From NCBI GenBank assembly GCA_943371025.1, contig CALRTC020000005.1, positions 186,001 through 250,000 on the forward strand: a stretch of 64,000 nt of DNA, in the 5' to 3' direction. Positions 1 to 9,182 of this stretch are shown in pieces. The notes under the pieces were generated by a model. It worked only from the letters and a program-made list of their open reading frames with translations. It was not told where the DNA came from and did no database searches. Origin of the DNA: Niveispirillum sp943371025 (GTDB taxonomy: Bacteria > Pseudomonadota > Alphaproteobacteria > Azospirillales > Azospirillaceae). Made by a program: the position numbers and the translations under genes. The first letter of the stretch is position 1. Every line of letters starts with the position of its first letter.

Positions 1-2
1 GG

Positions 3-3000
3 GTGGAACGGCAGGTCGGGCTGGCCGCGCGCGCGCTGTGGCAGTCGACCAGACGCGAGTGGCAGAAGCTGGAGGCCGCGGATGGCCGCCTGTCGGGTCT
101 GGGGACCCGCAAGCCGCACAGTCTGGTGCCCTTGTCCGACCGCCTGGGGGAGGGGGACCTGCTGGTCGCGACCGACCAGGGCTGTGTGATGTATGATCAA
201 CTGGACCGGCTGTGGGAAGCGTCGACCGGCCTGCCACGGCGCCCCGGGGACGCCTTGCCGCCCGTGCGTCAGATTATCGGCCTGACGCTGCATGGGGTGC
301 GCCGGGCCGTCGCCCTGATTGACCCCGCGGAGGATGGCACGGGCGGGGGTGTGTTCCTCTATGACCCGGACAGCCGGTCCTGGACCTGCATCCGCAGCGT
401 GACGCCAGCCGACGGGCCGGGACTGCTGGGCGCATCGGCATCGGGTTGGCTGGCCTTCGCCCAGACGCCGACGCCGGTGGCCGAATGGCCGGGCTTCGCG
501 CTGGGCGGGCCGGCCCCCCCCGACATGGAGGCCGATGGGCAGCCTGTGCTGGACCTGGATGCGCCAGGTCTGGCCCTGGCACCCGGCAGCTGGCTGGTCC
601 TGCGCGATCCCGACAGCGGACATATCGCGGCCATGAATGTCATCCGCGCCTATCCTGTACAGGCCAATGCCTTCGCGCGTAATCGCCGTGTGTGCCGCGT
701 CCTGCTGGAAGTGCCTTCCGGCGTGGATCTGGCCGATTTTCCGCGCCGGACCAGTCTGGCCCTGGCCGCCAGCCGCGAACTGCCGCTGGCGGGCGGGGCG
801 TTGATGCCGCCACAGCCCGTGGGTCTGACCGACCGGGTTTCCGTGCAGGGGCTGGTCACGGGGCTGGATGACACCAGCAACAGCCCGGATGCCGTGCCCG
901 TGCGGGAGGTCCCGGGGCCCCGTTCGGCAACGGCAACGCCGCCGGCCGGCCGACAGGTGCTGGCCGCCGTGAAGCCGGTTGTGCTGACGGGGCGGCCGGC
1001 ACGGGTGGCGCCGCTGCTGCTGGGTGGGGTGCAGAGCATCATTCCCGGTGCGTCCACGCGCCCGGCCCGCGCGCTGGCCGGCCATGACCTGCTGGCCCTG
1101 ACCGGCACGCAGGCGGCCCTGTGGGCGCTGGATGCGGCCGGCCTGCTGCTGCGGTCGATCGACCAGGGTGTGACCTGGCAGCCCGACGCGGGCGGCGTGC
1201 CCGCCGGGCCCGCCCCCGCGACCATGGCCGGTTGCGGGGATGTCCTGTGGCTTGCGGGCAAAGGTGGGGTGGCCTGGCGCCGGGATGGCGATGCCGGCTG
1301 GACGCCCGGCCCCGCGCTGCCGCCCGGCTATGCGCCGGCCTGCCTGCTGCCCGACGGGCAGGGCGGGGCGTGGATCGGCGGCCCCACGGGGTTGCTGTCA
1401 TTGGTCGGGACCACGGGTTGGGCCCGCTGCGGTGGCGGCGACCTGGACCCCGGCGCCTGCGTCACGGCCCTGTCCCTGCTGGCCGATGGTACGCTGGCCG
1501 TGGGCACCGATGGTGACGGCGTCCTGCTGCGGGCACCCGGACAGCCGGGATGGCGTGCCGCCAATGACGGGCTGGGATCGAACCGGATCACGGCGCTGTC
1601 CGGCCAGGGCGACCGACTGCTGGCGGGCACGGCGGACGCAGGCGCATGGCTACGGATCGGGGTCGACGGCGCCTGGCAGCCGGTCGCCACCGGATCAACC
1701 CGGATCGATGCAGCGCTGCTGACCCCATCCTGGCTGGCCGTCGACGGGGAGGCGGGACTGACCCTGTGCGCCGGTCCCACGCTGGACCAGCCGATGGCCA
1801 CCGGCATCGGTCTGCCGGGCGATCTGTCCTGTCTGCTGGCCCCGGCACCGGACCGGCTGCTGACGGCCGGGCGCCTGCGGTGGACGGCGGTACCCGGCGA
1901 GGATCCGCTTCTGTCGCAGCAGGATCTGTTTGATCTGCCGGCAACGGAGGCGGACCTGCTGGACCAGGGGCTGGTCGGACCCCTGATCCGCCGCCTGTTC
2001 AAGGAGGCGCAGGACACCGTGCCGGACGATGCCGTCACCATCCGCGCAGCCGATGGCTGGGCACTGGTGACCGCTGACTGGTGCCGGTTGCTGCTGCCGA
2101 CGCCGGGGGGGCTGCGCGCCCTGCGTCCCGGACCGGCGCCGGCCGCCATGGCCGGTACCGTGGACGCGCAGGGCAGCTGGTCCCTGGTGCTGAACAGCGC
2201 CGATGGCAGCAGCTGTCCGCTGACCGTCTGGCCGGACGAGCTGATCCTGCGCCCGTCGGGGGAGAAGGACGCGGTCCTTGCCTGCGTGCGGCAGGTGGTG
2301 GTGGCCGACATGCTGGGCGACGGGGTGGCGACGGCGCTGACCCTGGACAGCGCACCTGGCCTGGTGCTGGACCCCGACAGCGTGCAGCTGAACGCCAATG
2401 TCGTGGTGGCCAGCCAGGGCGAGAGCGTGCTGGACGAAGTGCTGGGCAATGGTGATCCCGACCGCGAAAGCCAGCAGTTCCAGCTGCGCCGCATGCCGCT
2501 GGTGTTCCTGCCCGGCGGTGGCCCGGATGCGCGGCAAAGCACCCTGACCGTCAGCGTGGATGGCCAGCCCTGGCAGGAGGTGGGGGATTTCGCGGCCTGC
2601 GGTCCCGCCGACCATTGCTACCGCGTCATTGTTGACAGCGCGGGGCGCGCCACCATCCTGTTCGGCGACGGGCGCCATGGGGCGCGGCCTGGATTGGGCA
2701 CCGGCAATATCCGCGCCTCCTACCGTGCCGGCATGGGGATGGTGCCCGATCCCGTCCCGCTGAACCGCCAGCCATCGGGCAGCAGTTCCTTCTCCCAGAT
2801 CATTTCGGGCATGGCCGGATTGGCCAAGGATGTGCGCATGCTGCTGAAAAGCCAGGCCGTGCCGCCGGAGCAGGCATCGACCCTGCGCCTGGAACTGATC
2901 GAGCGCGCCATGGCGCCGGCCGGCCGCCTGATCACCCTGAACGACAATGTCCGCCTGATCGCCGACGATCCGGATGTGGCCGGCGCCCTGGCCGCCCCCG

Positions 3001-3539
3001 GCGTCGGCACCGGGGCGGACGCCCGTCCGTTGATCAGCGTGGCGCCCGCGGCGGGGGTGGAGGCGGGCGGCCTGATCGAGCGGCTGCGGGGCGAATTGCG
3101 GGCGGCCCAGCCCGTTGGGGGGCGCATTCCCCGCCTGCTGCCGGCCCGCGACCGGCCCCTGCGCCTGGTGGCCAGCGTCTGGTGGGCGGGGGCGGTGCCG
3201 CCCGATGCCGCCGACAGCCTGGCCAGCCGTCTTCTGGGGACTTTCGGGGCCGCGGCCCGACCCCTGGGCCGCGACCTGTCGGCGGCGGAAATCCTGGCGG
3301 CGCTGCAGGCGGCCAAGGGCGTGGCCGGCGCCGAGATTCTGCTGCTGCATCCCGTGGGCGCACCGCCGGAACTCTGCCCCCTGATCCCCGCCCATGCCGG
3401 GGAATGGCCGGCGGAAGGACCGCCGCTGGGGGCGGAACGGGTCTATCTCTCCGATGGGGCGGGGCATCTGCTGCTGCATCTGGCCCCGGCCCGCGGCTTC
3501 GCCCCCATGGGCATCGATCCGGTGACCGGCCATGGATAA
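3..3539 (+). CDS. Baseplate J-like protein of a contractile injection (tail-like) system, carrying a beta-propeller; 5' end cut by the window
   Basis: The frame is open from the left window edge. The GTG at position 3 may be internal, so the protein is at least 1178 aa. Seen: residues about 350-650 contain repeated blade-like units (LLRSIDQGVTWQPD, GGAWIGGPTGLLSL, GTLAVGTDGDGVLL) that look like a BNR/two-component-type propeller. Residues about 790-930 carry the block NVVVASQGESVLDEVLGNGD followed by ATILFGDGRHGARPGLGTGN, which I recognise from the long baseplate assembly proteins of extracellular contractile injection systems. The C-terminal 250 aa resemble the baseplate J end, with ERAMAPAGRLITLNDNVRLI and a final alpha/beta domain. 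Its stop overlaps the next gene by 8 nt, so the two are translationally coupled. In this family the protein forms the baseplate wedge. The propeller insertion is unusual. The family call is solid; the function of the propeller is inference. Confidence 0.72.
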   Translation: MERQVGLAARALWQSTRREWQKLEAADGRLSGLGTRKPHSLVPLSDRLGEGDLLVATDQGCVMYDQLDRLWEASTGLPRRPGDALPPVRQIIGLTLHGVRRAVALIDPAEDGTGGGVFLYDPDSRSWTCIRSVTPADGPGLLGASASGWLAFAQTPTPVAEWPGFALGGPAPPDMEADGQPVLDLDAPGLALAPGSWLVLRDPDSGHIAAMNVIRAYPVQANAFARNRRVCRVLLEVPSGVDLADFPRRTSLALAASRELPLAGGALMPPQPVGLTDRVSVQGLVTGLDDTSNSPDAVPVREVPGPRSATATPPAGRQVLAAVKPVVLTGRPARVAPLLLGGVQSIIPGASTRPARALAGHDLLALTGTQAALWALDAAGLLLRSIDQGVTWQPDAGGVPAGPAPATMAGCGDVLWLAGKGGVAWRRDGDAGWTPGPALPPGYAPACLLPDGQGGAWIGGPTGLLSLVGTTGWARCGGGDLDPGACVTALSLLADGTLAVGTDGDGVLLRAPGQPGWRAANDGLGSNRITALSGQGDRLLAGTADAGAWLRIGVDGAWQPVATGSTRIDAALLTPSWLAVDGEAGLTLCAGPTLDQPMATGIGLPGDLSCLLAPAPDRLLTAGRLRWTAVPGEDPLLSQQDLFDLPATEADLLDQGLVGPLIRRLFKEAQDTVPDDAVTIRAADGWALVTADWCRLLLPTPGGLRALRPGPAPAAMAGTVDAQGSWSLVLNSADGSSCPLTVWPDELILRPSGEKDAVLACVRQVVVADMLGDGVATALTLDSAPGLVLDPDSVQLNANVVVASQGESVLDEVLGNGDPDRESQQFQLRRMPLVFLPGGGPDARQSTLTVSVDGQPWQEVGDFAACGPADHCYRVIVDSAGRATILFGDGRHGARPGLGTGNIRASYRAGMGMVPDPVPLNRQPSGSSSFSQIISGMAGLAKDVRMLLKSQAVPPEQASTLRLELIERAMAPAGRLITLNDNVRLIADDPDVAGALAAPGVGTGADARPLISVAPAAGVEAGGLIERLRGELRAAQPVGGRIPRLLPARDRPLRLVASVWWAGAVPPDAADSLASRLLGTFGAAARPLGRDLSAAEILAALQAAKGVAGAEILLLHPVGAPPELCPLIPAHAGEWPAEGPPLGAERVYLSDGAGHLLLHLAPARGFAPMGIDPVTGHG

Positions 3540-5400
3540 GGGTTATATCTTTTCCCTGCTGCCGCAGGTCCATCGCGCGCGTGACATCGCGCAGGGCCAT
3601 CCGCTGGAAGCGCTGTTCACGGCGCTGGAAAGCCAGTCGCTGGCCCTGCATGCCAATATCGGGAGCCTCTATGACAACTGGTTCATCGAGACCTGCCAGC
3701 CCTGGCTGATACCCTATCTGGGCGATCTGGTGGCGCTGGACCCTGTGCTGGCCAGTCTGGAGCTGCCAGGATTGCGCACCCTTGTCGCCAATCTGACCGA
3801 TTACCGCTCGCGGCGGGGCACCCTGGTCTGTCTGGGCCATGCGGCCACAGCCATTTCCGGGTGGAGCTGCATGGCGGTGGATCTGGACAATTTCCGGTCC
3901 GGCACCTGGGCGGCCGGCGCACCGCAGGCGGGAACATGGCGTATCCAGGCCCGGGGCGGCGATCCGGCGGCGGGTCTGGTGGCGGCGCGCAGCGTCGATC
4001 TGCGCCGTGGTGCGCCCGTGGCCGGCACCGGCATTCCGGGCCTGCCCGGTGGCGTGCCGGGCACAATGGGCCTGCTGGCCTGGCCCCTGCGTCCCGTGCG
4101 GCTTTACGGGGTGGAGGCCCGGCCCGTGGCGGAAGTGCCGGGGGCCTTTCACCTCAGTCCGCTGGGCATCGCCACCCCTCTCTATGTGCCGCCCGCCCGG
4201 CTGCCCGTGGCAGGTGCTGCCTCCGGCATCGCCGATCTGCCCCTGCCCTTGACGCGGGCCTGGCTGGCGGACTGGCTGGCCGATCCCATCAGCAGCAGCC
4301 TGCCGGACCCGCCCGTCGCCCTGCGCCTCTGCTACGGCGACAGCGTTGTGCCTGTGCCGGCAGACCGGCTGGTGCCCGCCGACCTGTCGGTGTGGCCGCC
4401 CCTTCCGGCGACGCGGGCCGAGGCTGATATCCAGGTGCTGCTGGACCCGGAACGGGGGCGCCTGCTGGTTGCCGGCGCCGTGCCCGACCGCGTGTTCAGC
4501 GACCATGCCCTGGCGATGGGGATGGATGTGGGCGGCGGCGGTTATGGCAGGGCGCAGCGGATGCCGCGCCGGCAGGAAGGCGCCTGGATCGTGCGCGCCG
4601 GGGCTGCGGGTTCTGCCGACTTTCCCGATCTGGCCGCCGCCCTTGCCGCCTGGCCCGCGCAGGCCGATGCCGCACGCATCATCATCACCGACAGCGCCAT
4701 CCATCACCTGCCCAAGGCGGGCGCCGGCTTGCGGCTGGCCGGGCGGTCCCTGACCATTGTGGCGGCCGATGGCTGCCGGCCGTGCCTTTCCGGCGCGTGG
4801 CGGGTGGCGGCGGGGCCGCTGCCGGGTGCCCTTACCCTTTCGGGTCTGCTGCTGGACGGGGCGTTGACCCTGGTCGGCCCTGTCGACCTGACCTTGGCCG
4901 ACTGTACCCTGATGCCGGCGGCAGGCCCGGCCCTGGTCGTGGATGCGAGCCCCGCCCGCCGCCGGCTGACGGCCAGCCATTGCATCCTGGGCCCCCTGGT
5001 TCTGCCCGCCCGCGGCGTCACCGGCCTGTTGCGTGAGAGCATCCTGGACGGCCGAGGCGGACCGGCCCTGCGCGGACCCGCGGGCCCCACCGACCGGGGG
5101 CCGGCCCTGGCGCTGGACGGCTGCACCGTGCTGGGGCCGCTGCGCAGTGTGCATCCATGCGAGTTGCGGGAATGCCTGGCGCTGGATCGGCCGGACGGCC
5201 GATCACCCCTGCGCAGCCGTGTTCTGGGCAACCCCGCCTATGCCATGCCGATCTTCCCTGTGGCGGATGGACGGTCGGCCGTGCTGCACCGGGGCGCCCA
5301 CAGACATCTGCGGCTGGCCGGGAAGCTGGACGGCATCGGCCGCGTGCTGGAGAATTTCCTGCCGGAGGGACGGTCATGCCAGATCATGCTGATGATATGA
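3532..5400 (+). CDS. Tail protein I-like baseplate protein with a C-terminal beta-helix-like extension
   Basis: 622 aa. The ATG overlaps the end of the baseplate J-like gene by 8 nt. Seen: the first 130 residues (LLPQVHRARD, LEALFTALESQ, DNWFIETCQPWLIPYLGDLV, YRSRRGTLVCLGHAA) match the phage tail protein I-like module that follows baseplate J in tail-like injection systems, where it completes the baseplate wedge. The remaining 490 residues are not part of a standard tail protein I. Residues about 400-560 are rich in short beta-strand turns (LTLSGLLLDGALTLVGPVDLTLADCTL and similar), which suggests a right-handed parallel beta-helix such as those in tail spikes. Gene order and the N-terminal match support the family call. 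The beta-helix is a visual inference. The next gene starts 31 nt later behind a GGAAGGA ribosome site. Confidence 0.7.
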   Translation: MDKGYIFSLLPQVHRARDIAQGHPLEALFTALESQSLALHANIGSLYDNWFIETCQPWLIPYLGDLVALDPVLASLELPGLRTLVANLTDYRSRRGTLVCLGHAATAISGWSCMAVDLDNFRSGTWAAGAPQAGTWRIQARGGDPAAGLVAARSVDLRRGAPVAGTGIPGLPGGVPGTMGLLAWPLRPVRLYGVEARPVAEVPGAFHLSPLGIATPLYVPPARLPVAGAASGIADLPLPLTRAWLADWLADPISSSLPDPPVALRLCYGDSVVPVPADRLVPADLSVWPPLPATRAEADIQVLLDPERGRLLVAGAVPDRVFSDHALAMGMDVGGGGYGRAQRMPRRQEGAWIVRAGAAGSADFPDLAAALAAWPAQADAARIIITDSAIHHLPKAGAGLRLAGRSLTIVAADGCRPCLSGAWRVAAGPLPGALTLSGLLLDGALTLVGPVDLTLADCTLMPAAGPALVVDASPARRRLTASHCILGPLVLPARGVTGLLRESILDGRGGPALRGPAGPTDRGPALALDGCTVLGPLRSVHPCELRECLALDRPDGRSPLRSRVLGNPAYAMPIFPVADGRSAVLHRGAHRHLRLAGKLDGIGRVLENFLPEGRSCQIMLMI

Positions 5401-5431
5401 CCAGGACCGGCCGTCGCCTGGGAAGGATGAC

Positions 5432-8400
5432 ATGAAGGGCGATTTCACCAGATTGCCGCCGCCCCCGGGCGACGACCCGACCCTGGCCGGACTGTGGTTG
5501 CAGCAGGGACGGCCCTTGCTTGACGCGGATTGGAACGCGCTGGCGGCGTTGCTGCGCGACCTGTCGACGGGTGGCTTGCGGGAGATCATGGGGCCGGCGG
5601 CCGGCCCCGCCCGCGATCTGGGCTTTGCCATCCAGCCCATCCCCTGCCTGTCGCTGAACGAGGCGGCGGACGGCGGGCGCCAGGGGCTGCGCCTGGGTCC
5701 CGGCCGTTCGCTGCCGTTCGCCCATGAGGTGCCAGCCTGGGTCGTGGAGCGGGTGGAGATCGACGCCCTTGACCGTGTGCTGATCCTGGAGGAGCTGGAC
5801 GAGGCACGGGTGCCGGAGCGGCCCTGGACCCTGCTGCTGCGCCTGCTGCTGCCGGCGGGCGGGCATGGGCCGCTGCTGGAGCGGCCGGGCCTCTGGCGGC
5901 TGATGGTGGCAGCCGACGGGACGCTGTCCCTGCTGCTGGGCGACAAAAATCACCGCATGGGGACCATCGGTTTTGATCTTTGGACCGATCTGCTGCTGGT
6001 CGACCGCGGGCCCTGGCTGGAAATCTCGCTGAACGGGGCGGCGGCCACGCGTGTGCCGACGCCCGCCAGCCACCATCACGGCAAGGATCGCCACCCGCCT
6101 GAACGGGAGCCGGCGCTGCTGGTCGCCCATTCGCGCCCGACGGGCAAGGGGCATGGCGCCACCTTGCCCTGCCGGGTGGCGGCCTTGCATCTCTGGCGAT
6201 TTGCTGCCGACTGTGCCGCCTTCGCCCGGGCCCGGCGGGCGGGGCATCTGCCGCGCCACCGGCTGGTCGCCGATCTGGATTTCATGACGCTGCTGCCGGA
6301 TGGCGGGGACCTGTGCCTGAAGGACCGATCCGGTCATGGCAATAACGGCATCGTCCATGGCTCTGCCAGGCCACCGCGGATCCGCATCGTCGATGTCGAT
6401 ATCGGCGCCGGCCGTTATTACCTGCAGGGCGACAGGCTGCTGAACCCATCGCGGGTGACGGTCGGGGACCAGCCTTACCTGCCGGGTGGGACCCATCTGC
6501 CGCGGACAGGGGCCAATCTCTATTATCTGGAGGCCTTCCAGCGATCGCTGGATGCCGCGCAGCGCCCGTCGATGCTGGACCCGGCCCTGGACGGGATCGA
6601 CACCGTTGTCCGCGGCCAGCAGGTCTGGCAGGTGAAATGCCTGCATGGTGCCGATGAACAGCGTGTGCTGGACCGCTTCCAGGCCCTGGAGGAGGAGAGG
6701 GCCGGCAGCCTACGACTATGGTGCGACGGGGAGCAGCGCACGCTGGGCGTCAACGGCCTGTACCGGGTGGAAATCCACGATTCCGGTTGGGCGCTTGCCG
6801 ATCCGCTGCCACCCGCCGCGCGCGAGGCGCTGCGCACGGCCCGCATTGTCCAGGCGTCCGCCCGCCGTGTGGTGCTGCCGGCGGGCATGCCGCCGCCGCC
6901 CGTGGGCGCGCCTGTCTGGATCGGGGCGGGGCAGGCCGACGGGACAGGGGGAAGCCTGGCGCGGATCGTGTCGATCCAGACCGACCCGGCGGGCCTGCTG
7001 GTGCTGGACCGGCTGCCCGACAGTGTCGGTGATGGCGATGCGATCAGCATCCTGCCGCTGGCAACCTGGAAATTCTCCCGCGAGAATGCGGGACTGGCCC
7101 AGACGGTGGAACAGCTGCTGCCCGGTGTCGACGCCGAGGGCGCCCCCATCGCCCTGGTTCGCCGCCGCATCGTCGGCCCCGCGCCCAGCCGGCCCGTCGA
7201 CGGGGACTGGGCCGAGGTGACAGAGGATGCCGACGAACTGCTGGGCCGGCCCGGCCGCCTTTGCCCCGTGCTGGCTGCGGATGAGGGGCTGGATCAGATC
7301 CTGCTGGGTGACTGGGTGTCGCGGCCCGGCGACGACGCGGCGGCGGAAGGGCGCATCCTGCGCATCTGGGACGTGCCGCTGCAGCCCGCCGTGGATGATC
7401 TGGCGCCACCCGACCCGGCCGGTAGCTGGCCGCGGCTGGCGCGGGTGGCCGACCAGACGCTGGACCCCGGTGTCCATATCGCCTTCCAGGCCGGTGGTCG
7501 CTATCGCACGGGAGATTACTGGACAGCCCCGCTGCGCGGTGGTCAGGTGGCCGTGGCCGGATGGGAAGCCGGGCAGGCCAAGATCCCCGACGGCCCCATC
7601 CGCCACCGGGCGCCCCTGGCGGATGTCTGGCTGGACGCGCAAGGGGTGCGGGTTGCCGACCGGCGCCGCCCGTTTCTGTCCCTGGCCGAGATTTCGGCGC
7701 TGTTGGGCGATGGGCGCGACCAGCATTTCCTGAAGGGGCTGGCCGCCTGGGCGGAGGCCTGGCGCGTTGAACCGCCTGACCCGCTGACGGGGCCGGATGA
7801 GCAGGCCCGCAACTGGGTGCGCCGCGGGCTGGCAAGGCTGCTGCACGATGATCTGCGCCTGCTGGCCGCCGGTTCCAAGGGGGCCGACGGCTTCTGGCGG
7901 TCCGGTGCTTTGGTGACGGCAGAGACATTTTCCGCAGGCCAATGGCATCGGGTGGACAGCGTTGGCGATGATATCCGTGGTCCCGGCCATGCTTTCATGA
8001 TCGGCCCGCTGCTGGGCTTCGTGGAGGAGATGACGGGGCGGGTGACGGTGGCGGAGCCGGGGCGGCGGCCCTGGTCGGTGGCCGCCCTGGTGGCGCCGGC
8101 CCATGGCATGGCCGTCACCGCCGGGCGCGATCTGGTCTTTATCGGCGGCGGCTGGCTGATCAACCATGGGCTGCCGGCGCCTGAGTGGGTGCTGCTGGAC
8201 CCCGTCACGGGGCGGGAGGTGGCGCGCGGTCGCCTGAAAATCCCCGTCGCCCATGCCACGGCCAGCCTGATCGACGGGCTGGTCCATGTCGTCGGCGGCT
8301 ATGGTCCCGGCCGCGAACCGCAGCCCTGCGTGCAACTGGTCGATCTGGCCAATGGCCGGTGCAGCATCATCGGTGACATGCCCGAACCGGTGATGGAACA

Positions 8401-8854
8401 GGCGGCGGTCACGCTGGGCGGCATGGTGCTGCTGGCCGGCGGGCGCCATGCCGATGGGCGGGTGCGCAAGGGCGTGGCGCTGATGTCGGCGCGCAGCGCC
8501 GGCTGGATAGAGCGGGCGCATCTGCCGCATGGTCTGGCCCGGCCGGCCGCAACCCTGGCACGGGGCGGGGTGGCCCTGGCCGGTGGCATCGACCATGACG
8601 GGCGCGACCGGGCCGATATGCTGTGCTACCGCCCCGACAGCGACGACTGGCAGCCCCTGCCGCCCCTGCCGCAGGCGGGCCATGGCTTCGGCCTGACCGT
8701 CACGCCCGACGCCTTTGCCGGATTGCAGCCGCGCCTGTTCGCCATGGGCGGGCAGCGGGGACATGACGGCCATACCCACGCGCTGCACGACACGCTGTCG
8801 CTGGCGCAGACCCAATTGCTGCATGTGCTTGCCAACCGGAGGCCCGAGAAATGA
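5432..8854 (+). CDS. DUF6519-type large protein of a contractile injection system, with LamG-like and Kelch-like regions
   Basis: 1140 aa, ATG preceded by GGAAGGA at 5421-5427. Seen: the N-terminus MKGDFTRLPPPPGDDP...LQQGRPLLDADWN is the signature start of the DUF6519 family found in tail-like injection loci. Residues about 120-270 look like a concanavalin/LamG sandwich (LLLVDRGPWLEISLNGAAA). Residues about 840-1130 contain Kelch-like repeats: VHVVGGYGPG, VLLAGGRHADG, VALAGGIDHDG and FAMGGQRGHDG, each followed by a W or Y strand. No signal peptide or membrane segment is visible. The domain mix suggests a surface or fibre component that contacts a glycan or protein, but target and position in the particle are unknown. 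It overlaps the next start by ATGA. It is probably the last large gene of the operon. Confidence 0.68.
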   Translation: MKGDFTRLPPPPGDDPTLAGLWLQQGRPLLDADWNALAALLRDLSTGGLREIMGPAAGPARDLGFAIQPIPCLSLNEAADGGRQGLRLGPGRSLPFAHEVPAWVVERVEIDALDRVLILEELDEARVPERPWTLLLRLLLPAGGHGPLLERPGLWRLMVAADGTLSLLLGDKNHRMGTIGFDLWTDLLLVDRGPWLEISLNGAAATRVPTPASHHHGKDRHPPEREPALLVAHSRPTGKGHGATLPCRVAALHLWRFAADCAAFARARRAGHLPRHRLVADLDFMTLLPDGGDLCLKDRSGHGNNGIVHGSARPPRIRIVDVDIGAGRYYLQGDRLLNPSRVTVGDQPYLPGGTHLPRTGANLYYLEAFQRSLDAAQRPSMLDPALDGIDTVVRGQQVWQVKCLHGADEQRVLDRFQALEEERAGSLRLWCDGEQRTLGVNGLYRVEIHDSGWALADPLPPAAREALRTARIVQASARRVVLPAGMPPPPVGAPVWIGAGQADGTGGSLARIVSIQTDPAGLLVLDRLPDSVGDGDAISILPLATWKFSRENAGLAQTVEQLLPGVDAEGAPIALVRRRIVGPAPSRPVDGDWAEVTEDADELLGRPGRLCPVLAADEGLDQILLGDWVSRPGDDAAAEGRILRIWDVPLQPAVDDLAPPDPAGSWPRLARVADQTLDPGVHIAFQAGGRYRTGDYWTAPLRGGQVAVAGWEAGQAKIPDGPIRHRAPLADVWLDAQGVRVADRRRPFLSLAEISALLGDGRDQHFLKGLAAWAEAWRVEPPDPLTGPDEQARNWVRRGLARLLHDDLRLLAAGSKGADGFWRSGALVTAETFSAGQWHRVDSVGDDIRGPGHAFMIGPLLGFVEEMTGRVTVAEPGRRPWSVAALVAPAHGMAVTAGRDLVFIGGGWLINHGLPAPEWVLLDPVTGREVARGRLKIPVAHATASLIDGLVHVVGGYGPGREPQPCVQLVDLANGRCSIIGDMPEPVMEQAAVTLGGMVLLAGGRHADGRVRKGVALMSARSAGWIERAHLPHGLARPAATLARGGVALAGGIDHDGRDRADMLCYRPDSDDWQPLPPLPQAGHGFGLTVTPDAFAGLQPRLFAMGGQRGHDGHTHALHDTLSLAQTQLLHVLANRRPEK

Positions 8855-9117
8855 CCGCCACCTTCTTCGCCGACGGTATCGGCCGTGTCACCCTGAAGGA
8901 CGGCACCGTCCGCATCGAATTCGCCACCGTGGAGGGGCAGACGGTCAGCCCGCAGACCACCGTGGTGCTGACCACGAAGGGCTTTGTCGAAGCCTTCGGC
9001 ACCTTGCAGAAGACGATGAGCAAACTGATCGACCGGGGCACGGTCACGACGGGTGCCGCCCCGGAAAAGACCCGCACCCGGTCCCGCATTCCGCGGGTGC
9101 CGGGGACGGCGAATTGA
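8851..9117 (+). CDS. Small conserved-position protein at the end of the injection-system operon, function unknown
   Basis: 88 aa, starting in an ATGA overlap with the DUF6519-type gene, so it is very likely co-translated. The first 50 residues (FFADGIGRVTLKDGTVRIEF, TTVVLTTKGFVEAFGTLQKT) read as a compact beta-rich domain followed by one helix. The last 20 residues are basic and Pro/Arg-rich (KTRTRSRIPRVPG) and look disordered. There is no signal peptide. I do not recognise the family. Its position just before the operon terminator suggests a small accessory or chaperone-like part of the same system, but nothing in the sequence proves this. Confidence 0.6.
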   Translation: MTATFFADGIGRVTLKDGTVRIEFATVEGQTVSPQTTVVLTTKGFVEAFGTLQKTMSKLIDRGTVTTGAAPEKTRTRSRIPRVPGTAN

Positions 9118-9126
9118 CGGGATGAC

Positions 9127-9164
9127 AAAAAAGGCCCCGCCATCGTGGGATGGCAGGGCCTTTT
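9127..9164. terminator. Bidirectional rho-independent terminator
   Basis: A run of A, then GGCCCCGCCATC, loop GTGG, GATGGCAGGGCC, then TTTT. The stem is 12 bp with one mismatch, and U-rich ends form on both strands. It lies between the convergent injection-system operon and pyruvate kinase. Confidence 0.85.
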
Positions 9165-9182
9165 CGCATGCCGGATGCAGCG

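Noticed and set aside
1695..3533. Long open frames opposite the baseplate genes, also at 3034-5154 and 6716-8824
   Set aside because: They are antisense frames kept open by high GC. They have no ribosome site and His/Gln/Arg-rich composition, while the plus strand has family matches.
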